Assembly: GCF_030691015.1 (NCBI RefSeq)
Contig: NZ_JAUYFF010000002.1
Location: 248,001-312,000 of the forward strand
DNA from: Sulfuricurvum sp.
Lineage (GTDB): Bacteria; Campylobacterota; Campylobacteria; Campylobacterales; Sulfurimonadaceae
DNA length: 64,000 nt
Direction of reading: 5' to 3'
The position numbers and the translations under genes are program-made. The notes under the pieces are model-generated. The model was not told the DNA's origin. It searched no databases and was given only the letters and a program-made list of their open reading frames with translations. Within the stretch, counting starts at the first letter, position 1, and each line of letters begins with the position of its first letter. This document shows, in pieces, positions 41,332 through 51,103 of this stretch.

Positions 41332-43212
41332 TTACAGCGCCTTAGCCATAATGCGATTTAATCGTGCGATAAACCCTGCGGTATCTGCAAGCGTTTCACC
41401 CTCATAGAGTTTCGCCTGATCAAGCAACACATGCGCCGCATCGTCGATGAGATTCATGTCTGCTGAATCGCTGAGCTTTTTGATCAACTCATGGTTCGGA
41501 TTGATTTGGAGGATCGGTTTCGGAGCCGGGAAATCCCCGCCCATGTTTCCGAACTGCTTCATCATCTGAGCCATCATGTACCCTTGGTCTTCTTTGTCGA
41601 CTCTCAAGCACACCGCAGAATCGGTGAGGTCGAAAGTCGTTTCAACTTTCGATACGTTCTCACCGAGAGCATTTTGGAGTTGTCCAACGAATGATTCCAT
41701 CCCTTTGGCTTTCTCTTCGTGCTCTTTTTTCTCCTCTTCTGACTCTTCGAGCTTCGCATCGGTGACGTTGACAAATTTATACTCGTTGTACTCGGTTACC
41801 ATCGGGAATACGATCGTGTCGATCTCTTCGTTGAGTACGAGAACATCGATCCCTTTGGCTTTGAAACGCTCTAGCGCAGGAGAGTTTTTGAGCATTTGGA
41901 GAGACATTTTTGCAGAGATATAATAGATCTCTTTTTTCTCAGCATCTACACCCTCTACGAATTTGCTGAACATGACAGGCTCGGCAGAGTTTAGGGTGTT
42001 GAGTTTGAGAAGTTCTAGGATTTTTTCACGGTTGCCCATGTCACTGTAAAGACCCTCTTTGAGAACGTTTCCGAACTCTTTGAAGAAAGCGTCGTATTTT
42101 TCAACGTCGTTCTCGGCGATTTTCGCCAATTCACCCAACACTTTTTTAACCGAAGCGTTTTTGATTTTTGCCATAACGCGGTTACTTTGGAGGATTTCAC
42201 GGCTGACGTTCAATGGAAGATCGGCAGAGTCGATTACCCCGCGTAGGAAGCGGAGATACGTCGGCATAAGCTCTTTTTCATCGTCGGTGATAAAGACACG
42301 GTTGATGTAGAGTTTGATACCGCTTTGGTAATCGACACGGTACAAATCCATCGGCGCTTTGGACGGTACGTAAAAGAGGGTGGTGTACTCTAATGCACCC
42401 TCGGCTTTGTTGTGCATCCATGCTAACGGCTCACTGGAATCGTGGGCGATGCTCGAGTAGAAATCTTTGTACTCTTCATCAGAGATATCGCCTTTGCTGA
42501 TCGTCCACAATGCGTTGGCTTTGTTGATCTGTTTGTTGACAAGCTCGTTGTGACCTTTCTCTTCTCCCTCGGCTGGGGCTACCCACTCCTCTTTGTCCAT
42601 AAAGATCGGGAAAGGGATGTGGTTCGAGTATTTTTTAACGATGGTATCGATGCGGTGAGCTTCTAAGAACTCTCCCTCATCGTCTTTGAGGTGCATGATG
42701 ATGGTTGTACCGTGGCTGTCGCGTTCCGCAGGCTCTAGGTCATATTCGCTTCCCGCCATAGAAGACCATTTGTACGCTTGCTCTTCTCCGGCTTTGCGGC
42801 TGATCACTTCGACTTTGTCGGCAACCATAAACGAGGCGTAGAAACCGACCCCGAATTGACCGATGAGTTTGGAATCTTTTTTCTGATCGCCGCTGAGTTT
42901 TTCCAAGAACGCTTTGGTTCCTGATTTCGCGATGGTTCCGAGGTTCTCTACGAGATCGGCTTCGTTCATCCCGATACCCGTATCAGAGATACTGAGGGTT
43001 TTCGCTTCTTTATCGATCACGATATCGATACGAGGGGCGAAGTTGACCCCTTTGTAGGCTTCGTCGGTGAGGACGAGCATGTTGAGTTTATCGAGGGCGT
43101 CGGAGCTGTTGGAGACAAGCTCGCGGACGAAAATCTCTTTGTTGGAGTACAAAGAGTGGATCATGAGATGTAAGATTTGTGAGACTTCAGTCTGGAACTG
43201 ATGTTTTGCCAT
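41332..43212 (-). CDS. htpG: Molecular chaperone HtpG (Hsp90)
   Basis: The 626-aa Hsp90 dimer chaperone. Start at 43212 follows AAAGGATAG; a longer frame to 43254 has no support. The N-terminal GHKL ATPase shows L-V-S-N-S-S-D-A-L-D-K-L (E/N box), I-S-D-T-G-I-G-M and Q-F-G-V-G-F-Y-A-S-F-M-V-A. The middle domain carries Y-L-R-F-L-R-G-V-I-D-S-A-D-L-P-L-N-V-S-R, including the catalytic Arg; the C-terminal dimerisation domain follows. Length and domains are standard. Monocistronic, next to the AT-rich pair. Confidence 0.96.
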   Translation of the reverse strand: MAKHQFQTEVSQILHLMIHSLYSNKEIFVRELVSNSSDALDKLNMLVLTDEAYKGVNFAPRIDIVIDKEAKTLSISDTGIGMNEADLVENLGTIAKSGTKAFLEKLSGDQKKDSKLIGQFGVGFYASFMVADKVEVISRKAGEEQAYKWSSMAGSEYDLEPAERDSHGTTIIMHLKDDEGEFLEAHRIDTIVKKYSNHIPFPIFMDKEEWVAPAEGEEKGHNELVNKQINKANALWTISKGDISDEEYKDFYSSIAHDSSEPLAWMHNKAEGALEYTTLFYVPSKAPMDLYRVDYQSGIKLYINRVFITDDEKELMPTYLRFLRGVIDSADLPLNVSREILQSNRVMAKIKNASVKKVLGELAKIAENDVEKYDAFFKEFGNVLKEGLYSDMGNREKILELLKLNTLNSAEPVMFSKFVEGVDAEKKEIYYISAKMSLQMLKNSPALERFKAKGIDVLVLNEEIDTIVFPMVTEYNEYKFVNVTDAKLEESEEEKKEHEEKAKGMESFVGQLQNALGENVSKVETTFDLTDSAVCLRVDKEDQGYMMAQMMKQFGNMGGDFPAPKPILQINPNHELIKKLSDSADMNLIDDAAHVLLDQAKLYEGETLADTAGFIARLNRIMAKAL

Positions 43213-43384
43213 GTGACTATCCTTTTGATTTGTTTTTATACGCCGAGCGAACACGTCCGTTCGGCTACGCTAACGCTGAGTTTACTTCGGCAGTAAGCCC
43301 AAATACATAAGCGATTTCAAGCTGTGATTGTAACGAAATAGTTTTAATAATGCAAGAGATATCAAGTAAGTTGAGTCTGTATGA

Positions 43385-44113
43385 CTAATACTTGATATGT
43401 GTGAGGTAGAGGCCGTTATGGGGTGCGATATCGGTGGAGTATCGTTTGAGACAGTTCAACTGCTCGATAAGCTGTTCTTTCGTAGCTTTCCCCGCCGAGA
43501 TGCGGAGTAAAAAACCGACCATAAGGCGGATTTGGGAGCGGAGAAATCCGTTCCCCTCGAACACGAGGACAAAATATCCTTTATGAGAGTAGGCATAGGC
43601 GCGGTAGATGATGCGGGTGAAGTGATCCATATCGTTGCCGCTTTTTTTGAAAAGCTCAAAGCTATGCGTCCCTTCGAAACATTGGATAGCATCGGCTATC
43701 ACTTCTCGGTTGAGGGTGGGGATAAACGAGACGAAATTATCTTCGAACGGGTTGGTCGTCCCCTCTTTGATGATGTAGCGGTAGACGCGACGCTTGGCAC
43801 TGTAGCGGGCATGGAATTCACTATCCACAAATTCGATTCGCAAGATGCGCAACGAATTGGGAAGCTGGAGGTTGAGCATCTCTTTGAGCCGCGTTAAATC
43901 TGTCCAAAAGAGAGGGAGGTCGATGTGCATTACTTGGTGGGTGGCATGGACACCGCGATCGGTACGTCCTGAGCCTTTGGGGGCGGCGTTGATTTTGAGC
44001 CGTTTGAGGGCGATGATGAGGGTACCGATAACGGTTTCATGGGTGGTGGGCTGTTGTTGAGAACCCATAAACGCTGAGCCGTTGTAGCTCATCGTGATTT
44101 TGGCTCGGTTCAA
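43385..44113 (-). CDS. truA: tRNA pseudouridine synthase A
   Basis: The 242-aa enzyme makes pseudouridine at positions 38-40 of tRNA anticodon stems. The catalytic Asp lies in G-S-G-R-T-D-R-G-V-H-A near 52, Y-N-G-S-A-F-M-G-S-Q-Q opens the protein, Y-R-Y-I near 118 and F-L-R-S-Q-I-R-L-M-V-G near 197 are TruA motifs. The start overlaps the upstream LPS permease stop by 4 bp; the last gene of the glmU operon. Confidence 0.95.
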   Translation of the reverse strand: MNRAKITMSYNGSAFMGSQQQPTTHETVIGTLIIALKRLKINAAPKGSGRTDRGVHATHQVMHIDLPLFWTDLTRLKEMLNLQLPNSLRILRIEFVDSEFHARYSAKRRVYRYIIKEGTTNPFEDNFVSFIPTLNREVIADAIQCFEGTHSFELFKKSGNDMDHFTRIIYRAYAYSHKGYFVLVFEGNGFLRSQIRLMVGFLLRISAGKATKEQLIEQLNCLKRYSTDIAPHNGLYLTHIKY

Positions 44114-45132
44114 AAACGGCTCCCAACCAGACGTTTGTAAAAGCTATAGCTGAGAATAAACCAGATAAGTGCGACGATCCAGATTGTATGAAAGGCGAAC
44201 CATTTTTGAATCATGATGGCGGCCGCATAGAATCCGACGATGGAGAGGAAAAGCCACAGATAGATCCACCGTTTTTGGTGGCGGGCATGAACGACCCCCA
44301 GCGCGATCATCAAAAATACCGAGAGGAGGGGAAAGAGACTCAAGAGGGTATTGGTAATGAGGAGTCTGTCTTTTTTTCCCCGTTCGATTTCGTTCGTCCA
44401 AAAATCGAGGGTGTCACGGTAGATAGTAGGATCGGTCGTCATTCTATCGTTGATGTATCCGGTTTTAAAGAGCATGGTTTTGAGAAGTTTATCGCTGTAG
44501 CTGTAGCTTTCGCCATCACTCAATTTCAGCTGTAATACCCCGTTTTTATTGATGAGTTCCGCTTTATCGGATTTGATAAGAATTTCATCTTTCATATCTT
44601 TGTTAAAGAGGACAACATCTTCAAATACACGTGAATCTTTATCGCTTTTGTTGATAAAAAGCATCCACTCGCCGAAATGGTGACCAAACTCTGAAGCACT
44701 GAGGTTGAATTTCGCTTCCGCCCTTTTTTTCTCTAAGAAGTTGCCTGAGATGACCTTGATATAAGGGATGACAACGATGAAGTTGACAAACAGCAACAGG
44801 GTAAGGAGGAGGGCGGGTACTGCCAAAACTCGCCCCACAAAAGAGGGGGATATCCCAAGCGAGAAGACGACAACCATCTCATTGTCATTGGAGAGACGAT
44901 AGAGTGCCAATGCTCCGCCGACGACAAAAGCGATAGGGAGGGTGTAAAAGAGGAGTTCGGGGATGACGAACAGGTAGAGTTTTCCCATTTCCAGCAGGCT
45001 CAGTTGAATGACCGCCGTGTAGGTCGCGAGTTTGATCAAAAAGATGACCGAAGCGATCGCGAAGAGGGGGAGAAATATGGAGAAAAAGAGTATCGACAGA
45101 TGCGATAAGATGTACTGACGTAATTTACCCAT
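44110..45132 (-). CDS. LptF/LptG-family LPS export permease (YjgP/YjgQ)
   Basis: A 340-aa inner-membrane protein with six TM helices (three before and three after a periplasmic domain of about 130-245). I-L-S-H-L-S-I-L-F-F-S-I at the start and the late cluster V-H-A-R-H-Q-K-R-W-I-Y-L-W-L-F show the YjgP/YjgQ family. It works with the LptB2 ATPase to pull LPS from the membrane to the LptC-A bridge. Only one of the F/G pair is present; the second should be elsewhere. It overlaps the prepilin peptidase gene by 8 bp and truA by 4 bp, and lies beside uppS, tying envelope genes together. Confidence 0.85.
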   Translation of the reverse strand: MGKLRQYILSHLSILFFSIFLPLFAIASVIFLIKLATYTAVIQLSLLEMGKLYLFVIPELLFYTLPIAFVVGGALALYRLSNDNEMVVVFSLGISPSFVGRVLAVPALLLTLLLFVNFIVVIPYIKVISGNFLEKKRAEAKFNLSASEFGHHFGEWMLFINKSDKDSRVFEDVVLFNKDMKDEILIKSDKAELINKNGVLQLKLSDGESYSYSDKLLKTMLFKTGYINDRMTTDPTIYRDTLDFWTNEIERGKKDRLLITNTLLSLFPLLSVFLMIALGVVHARHQKRWIYLWLFLSIVGFYAAAIMIQKWFAFHTIWIVALIWFILSYSFYKRLVGSRF

Positions 45133-45877
45133 ATATGCTCACCATCAAATCGTTGGCATAGCTATCGAACATGAGAACGATCCAACAGGCTAATGCTAAA
45201 AAGGGGATAAACGGGAGTTGTTTGGACTCTTCGCTCTCATCTTGGGTTAATAGGAGTGCGGGAAGTGCCAATACGGCACCGAGGAAGATGGCGGCAAGTC
45301 CGAGTTTGACCCCGAGCAGTGCCCCCATCGTCGCGGCGATCATAATATCGGCTTCCCCCATCGCCTCTTTTTTGATGGCGTAGGAGAGATAAAAGCGAAG
45401 GAGGGTAAAACCTCCGGCAAACAGGAGAGCGTTGGTGACGTTATAGCCGAACTGCTCAAACGAAGTGACGCTAAAGACGGCGATAGTGAGCGCTCCGAGG
45501 TTGAGGCTATCGGGAACCATTTTATAGCGATAATCGATAGCGGAGAGGGCTAGAAGCAACGCAAACGTCACGGCGATTCCCGCCGCTTGGAAGGTAAGGC
45601 CGAATTTCAGCGCGCTAAAGAGGAAAATAAGAGCGCTGAGTACTTCGATAAGAGGATACTGGATGGAAATCTTTGCTCCGCAAAAGGCACATTTTCCCCG
45701 TAAAAAAAGCCATGAGAGAATGGGAACATTATGCCAAGCTCTCAGCGGTGTGTTGCAACTCATACAGTGGGATGCGGGGAAAGAGACGCTCTCATTACGC
45801 GGGATGCGCAAGATCATCACATTCAAAAAGGAACCGATTACCGCTCCAAAAATAAAAATAAATAAAAATTCCATCAA
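45125..45877 (-). CDS. Prepilin peptidase (type IV leader peptidase, A24)
   Basis: A 250-aa integral membrane aspartic protease that cleaves type IV prepilin leaders and N-methylates the new end. The N-terminal methylase-like part has C-M-S-C and C-A-F-C (zinc pair near 38 and 65). The two catalytic Asp motifs are A-I-D-Y-R-Y-K near 113 and G-E-A-D-I-M-I near 172. About seven TM helices. Suggests type IV pili or a type II secretion system somewhere in the genome. It overlaps uppS by 4 bp and the LPS permease by 8 bp. Confidence 0.9.
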   Translation of the reverse strand: MMEFLFIFIFGAVIGSFLNVMILRIPRNESVSFPASHCMSCNTPLRAWHNVPILSWLFLRGKCAFCGAKISIQYPLIEVLSALIFLFSALKFGLTFQAAGIAVTFALLLALSAIDYRYKMVPDSLNLGALTIAVFSVTSFEQFGYNVTNALLFAGGFTLLRFYLSYAIKKEAMGEADIMIAATMGALLGVKLGLAAIFLGAVLALPALLLTQDESEESKQLPFIPFLALACWIVLMFDSYANDLMVSIYG

Positions 45878-46551
45878 TTCAAACCTCCGAAGCGTCTTTC
45901 GACCGTTTTAAATTTTTTGATAATACTTTCAAGCTCATCGGTACTAAATTCCGGCCAAAGGGTCTTGGTAAAGAAGAGTTCTGCGTAGGCCGCCTGCCAC
46001 AACAGAAAATTCGAAAGTCGATGATCTCCACCCGTTCGGATCAGCAGATCGACATCGTGGGGACAATCGAGGGCATTGTTCAGCGACTCTACCGTGAGGG
46101 TTCCTTTTTCACAAAGGGTGTTGGCGGCACGGACAATCTCGTCACGACCTCCGTAGTTCAGTGCAAGACATTGAACCAAGCTATTGCAATGCGCGGTAGC
46201 TTTTTGCACATCCTCGATCACATTGCGGAGTGATTTCGAGAAAATAGAGAGATCGCCGATCGGCTCAAAACGGATATTCCCTTCCAGATAGGTGGCACGT
46301 TCACTTTTGAGATACCGCTCCAAAAGTTTCATCAAAAATTCGACTTCAATTTTCGGCCGTTTCCAGTTTTCGGTACTGAATGCATAGAGGGTCAGGCGAT
46401 TAATATCGCTGTGAGCGGCGCAGTAGGTGGTGATGGCACGTACACTCTCAGCCCCTCGTTCATGTCCGTAGGTTCGGCTTTTTCCCTGAGCTTCTGCCCA
46501 GCGGCCGTTTCCGTCCATGATGATCGCGATGTGGCGAGGCTGATTGCTCAT
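45874..46551 (-). CDS. uppS: Undecaprenyl diphosphate synthase
   Basis: A 225-aa cis-prenyltransferase. The ATG at 46551 overlaps the coaBC stop as ATGA and puts I-A-I-I-M-D-G-N-G-R-W-A near residue 7, as in UppS; D of that motif binds Mg. R-T-Y-G-H-E-R-G and Y-A-F-S-T-E-N-W follow, then L-N-Y-G-G-R-D-E-I near 145 and D-L-L-I-R-T-G-G-D-x-R-L-S-N-F near 178. It makes the C55 lipid carrier for peptidoglycan and O-antigen. Co-transcribed with glmU, which feeds the same wall and LPS pathways. Confidence 0.95.
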   Translation of the reverse strand: MSNQPRHIAIIMDGNGRWAEAQGKSRTYGHERGAESVRAITTYCAAHSDINRLTLYAFSTENWKRPKIEVEFLMKLLERYLKSERATYLEGNIRFEPIGDLSIFSKSLRNVIEDVQKATAHCNSLVQCLALNYGGRDEIVRAANTLCEKGTLTVESLNNALDCPHDVDLLIRTGGDHRLSNFLLWQAAYAELFFTKTLWPEFSTDELESIIKKFKTVERRFGGLN

Positions 46552-47828
46552 GCTGTGCACGCTTGTGCGTGATGGAGTATTTTTTCGGCAAGCTCAAACT
46601 TACTATGGCGACCCAAATCGATTACGTTCTCTTTGGTAATAAAGGTTATGCTGTTCTCGTTTCCGCCAAAACTTTTGGCATCATCGAGAAGATTGTAACA
46701 CACCGCATCGACCTCTTTTTTCGTCAAAAGCTCTTTCGCGTTGTTTAGCCCCTCTTCACTGTCCATTTCTGCTTTAAAGGCGATAGTGGTAATCCCCTCT
46801 CGATCTTTGGCAAGTGTACTTAAAATATCCGATGTTTGGGTGAGTTCAATCTGCCACTTCTCCCCTAGCGTCGATTTTTTGAGTTTCCCTTGTTGCGGAA
46901 ATTTAGGGGTAAAGTCTGCTACGGCTGCGACCATAAACAAAAAGGGGCGTTTTTGTATGAGTTTAATTGCCTCAGCCGTAGTGAGTGAAGCTTTGCTCAA
47001 TTTCCCTTTTTTGGCAATACGTAGTGCGTCTTGGGTATACTCTAACATCTCTTTTGCATCGTCTACGTCAATCGTATAGATACTTTTAGGGAGTCCTTCG
47101 TTGCCCTTGGTCGTAATGTAGCATACATCAGCCCCTTTGAGATAGAGCGAAAGGGCAATAGATTTTGCCATTTTCCCCGAAGAGAAGTTAGAGATGTACC
47201 GTACTTCATCTATCTTTTCTCTTGTCCCTCCGCCGGTAATAACCACACGTCGATCTTCCCAAAAAGTCTCTTTGAGTAACACTTTTGCCGTTTCAAAAAA
47301 GATATCTATCGGCTCTGCCATTGCACCCTCACCGACTACTTGGCACGCCAACTCTTTGGTTTGGGTCTCAATGATCTCATAGTTGGCGATAGCGAGCATT
47401 TTTTGGGAGGCCTGAATCATCGGGTTTTGGATCATATTGGTGTTGGCTGAAGGGGCGAGTAATTTCGTACCGCTAAAGGCGAGTGCGCACTGGGTGAGGA
47501 TGGTATCGGCGATACCGTTGGCGAGCTTGGCAATGGTGTTGGCGGTAACGGGAGCGATGACGAGTATATCCGCCCACGATGAAATCTTGATATGGTTGAA
47601 ATCATCCGCCCACGATTCGTTGGTGTCATCGAGAACACGGTTTCGGCTAAGGGCTTCGAAACTCAGCGGTGCGACGAACTTTTTGGCGGCGGGGGTCATT
47701 ACCACCCGTACTTCGGCTCCCGCTTTGATGTAGAGGCGGAGTAACTCTAACGATTTGTACGCCGCAATCGACCCCGTAACACCGAGGAGGATTTTTTTAC
47801 CTTCAAGAAGATTAGTGGGAATCTGCAT
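46548..47828 (-). CDS. coaBC: Bifunctional CoaBC: phosphopantothenoylcysteine synthase/decarboxylase
   Basis: A 426-aa two-domain enzyme for coenzyme A synthesis. The CoaC half (1-190) has L-L-G-V-T-G-S-I-A-A-Y-K-S at the start, P-A-N-T-N-M and catalytic Cys in the A-C-Q-V-V-G-E-G-A-M-A-E-P loop. The CoaB half (from about 195) starts V-V-I-T-G-G-G-T-R-E-K-I-D-E-V-R-Y-I-S-N-F-S-S-G-K-M, CTP-binding. Joins 4'-phosphopantothenate with cysteine, then decarboxylates. Its start shares one base with the glmU stop (TAATG). Confidence 0.95.
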   Translation of the reverse strand: MQIPTNLLEGKKILLGVTGSIAAYKSLELLRLYIKAGAEVRVVMTPAAKKFVAPLSFEALSRNRVLDDTNESWADDFNHIKISSWADILVIAPVTANTIAKLANGIADTILTQCALAFSGTKLLAPSANTNMIQNPMIQASQKMLAIANYEIIETQTKELACQVVGEGAMAEPIDIFFETAKVLLKETFWEDRRVVITGGGTREKIDEVRYISNFSSGKMAKSIALSLYLKGADVCYITTKGNEGLPKSIYTIDVDDAKEMLEYTQDALRIAKKGKLSKASLTTAEAIKLIQKRPFLFMVAAVADFTPKFPQQGKLKKSTLGEKWQIELTQTSDILSTLAKDREGITTIAFKAEMDSEEGLNNAKELLTKKEVDAVCYNLLDDAKSFGGNENSITFITKENVIDLGRHSKFELAEKILHHAQACTA

Positions 47829-49132
47829 TATTTCCCTTTGCCGAAAAATTTGGTGAAAAACCCCGCTACTTTTCGGATCGGGGTACGGCTGAGGATGAGG
47901 ATGTCGCTCTCGTATTTTCCTGCCGTTACGGTTGTACCTGCGGCGATCATGACGTTATCGGCTATCTCTACGGGTGCGACGAGCTGGGTATCGCTTCCGA
48001 CGAAGACGTTTTTACCGATAATCGTCTGGTATTTTTTTACCCCGTCGTAGTTGCAGGTGATGGTTCCCGCACCGATGTTACTCCCCTCACCGATGGTCGC
48101 ATCGCCGAGATAGCTCAAATGTCCCGCTTTGACCCCTTTAAGCGTCGATTTTTTCACCTCGACGAAGTTTCCGACATGGGTATCTTCGAGTACGCTCAGA
48201 GGACGCAGATGAGCCAGAGGACCGACATCGGAATTCGTTATTGTTGAGTCTTCGATAACGCTGTGGGCTTTGATATGGGAGTTCACAATGAGGGTGTTGC
48301 CGCAAAGTCGTACCCCGTTTTCGATCACACATTCTCCCTCAAATTTCACCCCTTCTTCGAGGTAAATGGTATGAGGCAGCTGCATAATGACCCCCGCATC
48401 CATCCATGTGCGGCGTAGACGATCCATCATAATCATCTCGGCATTGGTGAGATCATTTTTGGAGTTTACCCCTTTAAACTCTACCTCTTCGACAAAAAGA
48501 GGTGAGATTTCCAGACCATCATGCCGTGCCATTTCGATGACGTCGGTGAGGTAGTATTCCCCTTGGGCATTGGCATTGGACAATCGAGGGATATAGGTTT
48601 GCAGTACGTGATGTTTGAACGCATAGACACCCGCATTGACGGTATGGATCGCTTTTTCGCTCGCAGACGCATCTTTCTCTTCGACGATCCGCTGGACACG
48701 GTCGTTTTCGATAACGACCCGTCCGTACCCGCTCGGGTTTTCGAGAGAGATAACCGACATAACGATGTCGGCAGGATTGGCGAGAAATTTTTCGATGGAG
48801 GTACGCTCTATCAGAGGCATATCACCGTTGAGAACGAGGACATCATCGTATTTGGGTTTAATCCCCATCATCGCTCCCCCCGTGCCGGGGAAATTCTCGG
48901 CATCTTGGGTGACAAACGTCAGATGTGTAAAATATTTCTCCATAGCGGCAATGACGGCATCCCTCTGGTGGGCGACGACTACAATAACGTCGTCGGTAAT
49001 TTCCCGCGCGGCTTTAATGCTGTAGTAGAGCATCTCGCGCCCGCATATCTCATGAAGCACTTTCGCTTTCGGCGATTTCATCCGAGACCCTTTTCCGGCG
49101 GCTAAAATGACGATAGAGAGAGGATTCAACAT
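47828..49132 (-). CDS. glmU: Bifunctional GlmU: UDP-N-acetylglucosamine synthesis
   Basis: A 434-aa enzyme. The start at 49132 follows CAGGAG; the N-terminal pyrophosphorylase begins V-I-L-A-A-G-K-G-S-R-M-K with K-A-K-V-L-H, the uridyltransferase signature. Mid-protein L-N-G-D-M-P-L and the C-terminal left-handed beta helix with hexapeptide repeats (I-G-A-G-T-I-T-C-N-Y-D-G-V near 360) hold the acetyltransferase. Product is the precursor for peptidoglycan, LPS and lipid A (the lpxB substrate). First gene of the leftward operon, divergent from fliP with about 112 bp between. Confidence 0.95.
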   Translation of the reverse strand: MLNPLSIVILAAGKGSRMKSPKAKVLHEICGREMLYYSIKAAREITDDVIVVVAHQRDAVIAAMEKYFTHLTFVTQDAENFPGTGGAMMGIKPKYDDVLVLNGDMPLIERTSIEKFLANPADIVMSVISLENPSGYGRVVIENDRVQRIVEEKDASASEKAIHTVNAGVYAFKHHVLQTYIPRLSNANAQGEYYLTDVIEMARHDGLEISPLFVEEVEFKGVNSKNDLTNAEMIMMDRLRRTWMDAGVIMQLPHTIYLEEGVKFEGECVIENGVRLCGNTLIVNSHIKAHSVIEDSTITNSDVGPLAHLRPLSVLEDTHVGNFVEVKKSTLKGVKAGHLSYLGDATIGEGSNIGAGTITCNYDGVKKYQTIIGKNVFVGSDTQLVAPVEIADNVMIAAGTTVTAGKYESDILILSRTPIRKVAGFFTKFFGKGK

Positions 49133-49244
49133 AGATGCTCCTGAGAATAATTCATGCAATTTTATCAGAATTTAATCAAGATACACACTTAGGTTGTGGT
49201 ATTATCGCCTCTTTAAAAACTATTCTTTATCCACGGAGTCCTGT

Positions 49245-49979
49245 TTGGGTCGTTTAGCCTTTTTTCTCTTTATGATCCCGCTGATGCTTTGGGGCGCCGA
49301 TCCGCAGATTCCTGCGATGAATTTTAATCTTACCGCTCCCGAATCTCCGGCAGAAGTGGTAAGTTCCCTTAATGTATTGCTGGTACTCACCGTCCTATTC
49401 TTGGCACCGAGCTTAGTTCTAGTGATGACGACTTTTACCCGCTTTGTCATCGTATTCGGATTTTTGCGTCAAGCTCTGGGGACACAGCAGGTTCCTCCGA
49501 CCCAGCTTTTGGTAATGCTCGCCCTGATTCTGACTATTTTTGTAATGGAGCCGGTGGCAACCAAAGCGTATGATGAGGGGATTAAACCCTACAGCGAAGA
49601 GTTGATTACCTACGATGAAGCCTTCGAGAAAACAACCGAACCGTTTAAAAGCTTTATGGTACGCAACACCCGCGAGAAAGATTTAGCCCTTTTTCTCCGT
49701 ATACGTCATATGGAAAATCCCCAATCGATTAAAGAAGTTCCTCTCACTATCGTCATCCCTGCCTTCATGATCAGTGAGCTGAAAACGGCGTTTGAGATCG
49801 GGTTTTTACTCTTCTTGCCGTTTCTCGTCATAGATATGGTTGTTGCCTCGATTCTAATGTCAATGGGTATGATGATGCTCCCTCCTGTTATGATTTCGAT
49901 GCCGTTTAAAATTCTTGTCTTTGTCATGGTCGACGGGTGGAATTTGCTCATCGGAAATCTGATCGCCAGCGTCAAATAA
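49245..49979 (+). CDS. fliP: Flagellar biosynthesis protein FliP
   Basis: A 244-aa export-gate component of the flagellar type III secretion apparatus. The start is taken as TTG at 49245: GGAG lies 6 bases before and gives a typical FliP signal (F-F-L-F-M-I-P-L-M-L-W-G-A); a start at 49194 would add 17 unlike residues. V-M-T-T-F-T-R-F-V-I-V near 57, G-T-Q-Q-V-P-P near 75, and the E-L-K-T-A-F-E-I-G-F-L-L-F-L-P-F near 175 are FliP hallmarks. Four TM helices. It stands without fliQ or fliR beside it, as often in Campylobacterota with dispersed flagellar genes. Confidence 0.93.
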   Translation: MGRLAFFLFMIPLMLWGADPQIPAMNFNLTAPESPAEVVSSLNVLLVLTVLFLAPSLVLVMTTFTRFVIVFGFLRQALGTQQVPPTQLLVMLALILTIFVMEPVATKAYDEGIKPYSEELITYDEAFEKTTEPFKSFMVRNTREKDLALFLRIRHMENPQSIKEVPLTIVIPAFMISELKTAFEIGFLLFLPFLVIDMVVASILMSMGMMMLPPVMISMPFKILVFVMVDGWNLLIGNLIASVK

Positions 49980-49987
49980 GGGTTACA

Positions 49988-51103
49988 ATGCAGTGTGAAT
50001 ATTTCGGAATTTGCGGAAGCTGCCGCGATTATGAAGAGGGGTATGAAGGGCAACTAAGCCATAAACTCTCAGCGGTGCAAGCGATGTTTTCCCCTTTGTA
50101 TGCGGGTGAGATTACTGTTCGTCCCTCCCCGAGCGAGCAGTACCGTTTCCGTGCCGAATTTAAAATTTATCACGATGAGGGGGGAATCTCCTATGCGATG
50201 AGCCGCCTTGATCGTCAAGGGGCATTGAAAATCGAGCGATGTTCTATCGTCTCCCCTCATATTGCCTCGGTTATGGAGCGACTTCTGATTGAAATCAGCA
50301 ATTTGGAGATTGCCCATAAACTCTTCGGCGTCGATTTTTTAGCCTCAGGTGAGGGGGAAGTAACTCTCAGTATGCTCTATCACAAACCGCTGGATGAGCA
50401 GTGGCAGAGCAGGGCACGTGAACTTGAAAAACGGCTCGGTGTGTACGTTATCGGACGGAGCCGCAAACAAAAACTGATCCTCTCCCAAGACTACGTCACC
50501 GAAAAACTTCACATTAACGGACGTGAATACCGCTACATCCACATCGAAAACAGTTTCACTCAACCGAATCCGAGAGTTAACGAGCAGATGATTGAGTGGT
50601 CGCTCTCTCAAGTGGGCGGTATCGGCGGTGATCTTCTCGAGCTCTACTGCGGTGCGGGGAACTTCACGATCCCTTTTGCGGCCAAATTTGATCGGGTTCT
50701 TGCGACGGAGATATCTAAATCTTCGATTATAGCGGCGAAACAAAATATGATGCTCAACGGTGTCGAAAATATCGAGTTTGTCCGCCTGTCGGCCGAAGAA
50801 TTCACCCAAGCACTCGATTGTGTCCGTGAATTTCGACGTCTTGAGGGGCTGAATGTAGCTGATTATCACCTCAAAACCCTTTTTGTCGATCCGCCTCGCG
50901 CAGGATTGGGGGAAGAACCGTGTGCTTTTGCCGCACGTTTCGATCATCTCCTCTATATTTCGTGCAATCCTGAAACCCTTTATCGTGATTTAGAGATACT
51001 CTCACGTACCCATACGATTGACGCGATGGCGGCATTCGATCAATTCCCCTACACCCACCATTTAGAAATGGGTGTGAAGTTAACTAAAAAAGGATCTGTG
51101 TGA
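49988..51103 (+). CDS. trmA: tRNA (uracil-5-)-methyltransferase TrmA
   Basis: The 371-aa enzyme makes m5U54 (T54) in tRNA with SAM. It starts at 49988, 8 bp from the fliP stop. An N-terminal Y-R-F-R-A-E-F-K-I near 56, L-L-E-L-Y-C-G-A-G-N-F-T near 219 (SAM motif), D-P-P-R-A-G-L near 300 and the catalytic Cys in Y-I-S-C-N-P-E-T-L near 323 are classic. C-E-Y-F-G-I-C-G-S-C at the start is a Cys cluster seen in TrmA-type enzymes of this phylum and could bind Fe-S or Zn, an unusual feature compared with E. coli TrmA. Confidence 0.93.
   Translation: MQCEYFGICGSCRDYEEGYEGQLSHKLSAVQAMFSPLYAGEITVRPSPSEQYRFRAEFKIYHDEGGISYAMSRLDRQGALKIERCSIVSPHIASVMERLLIEISNLEIAHKLFGVDFLASGEGEVTLSMLYHKPLDEQWQSRARELEKRLGVYVIGRSRKQKLILSQDYVTEKLHINGREYRYIHIENSFTQPNPRVNEQMIEWSLSQVGGIGGDLLELYCGAGNFTIPFAAKFDRVLATEISKSSIIAAKQNMMLNGVENIEFVRLSAEEFTQALDCVREFRRLEGLNVADYHLKTLFVDPPRAGLGEEPCAFAARFDHLLYISCNPETLYRDLEILSRTHTIDAMAAFDQFPYTHHLEMGVKLTKKGSV

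Noticed and set aside
48521-49105. A 194-aa frame opposite glmU
   Set aside because: It is antisense to the intact glmU uridyltransferase domain and has no ribosome site or domain.
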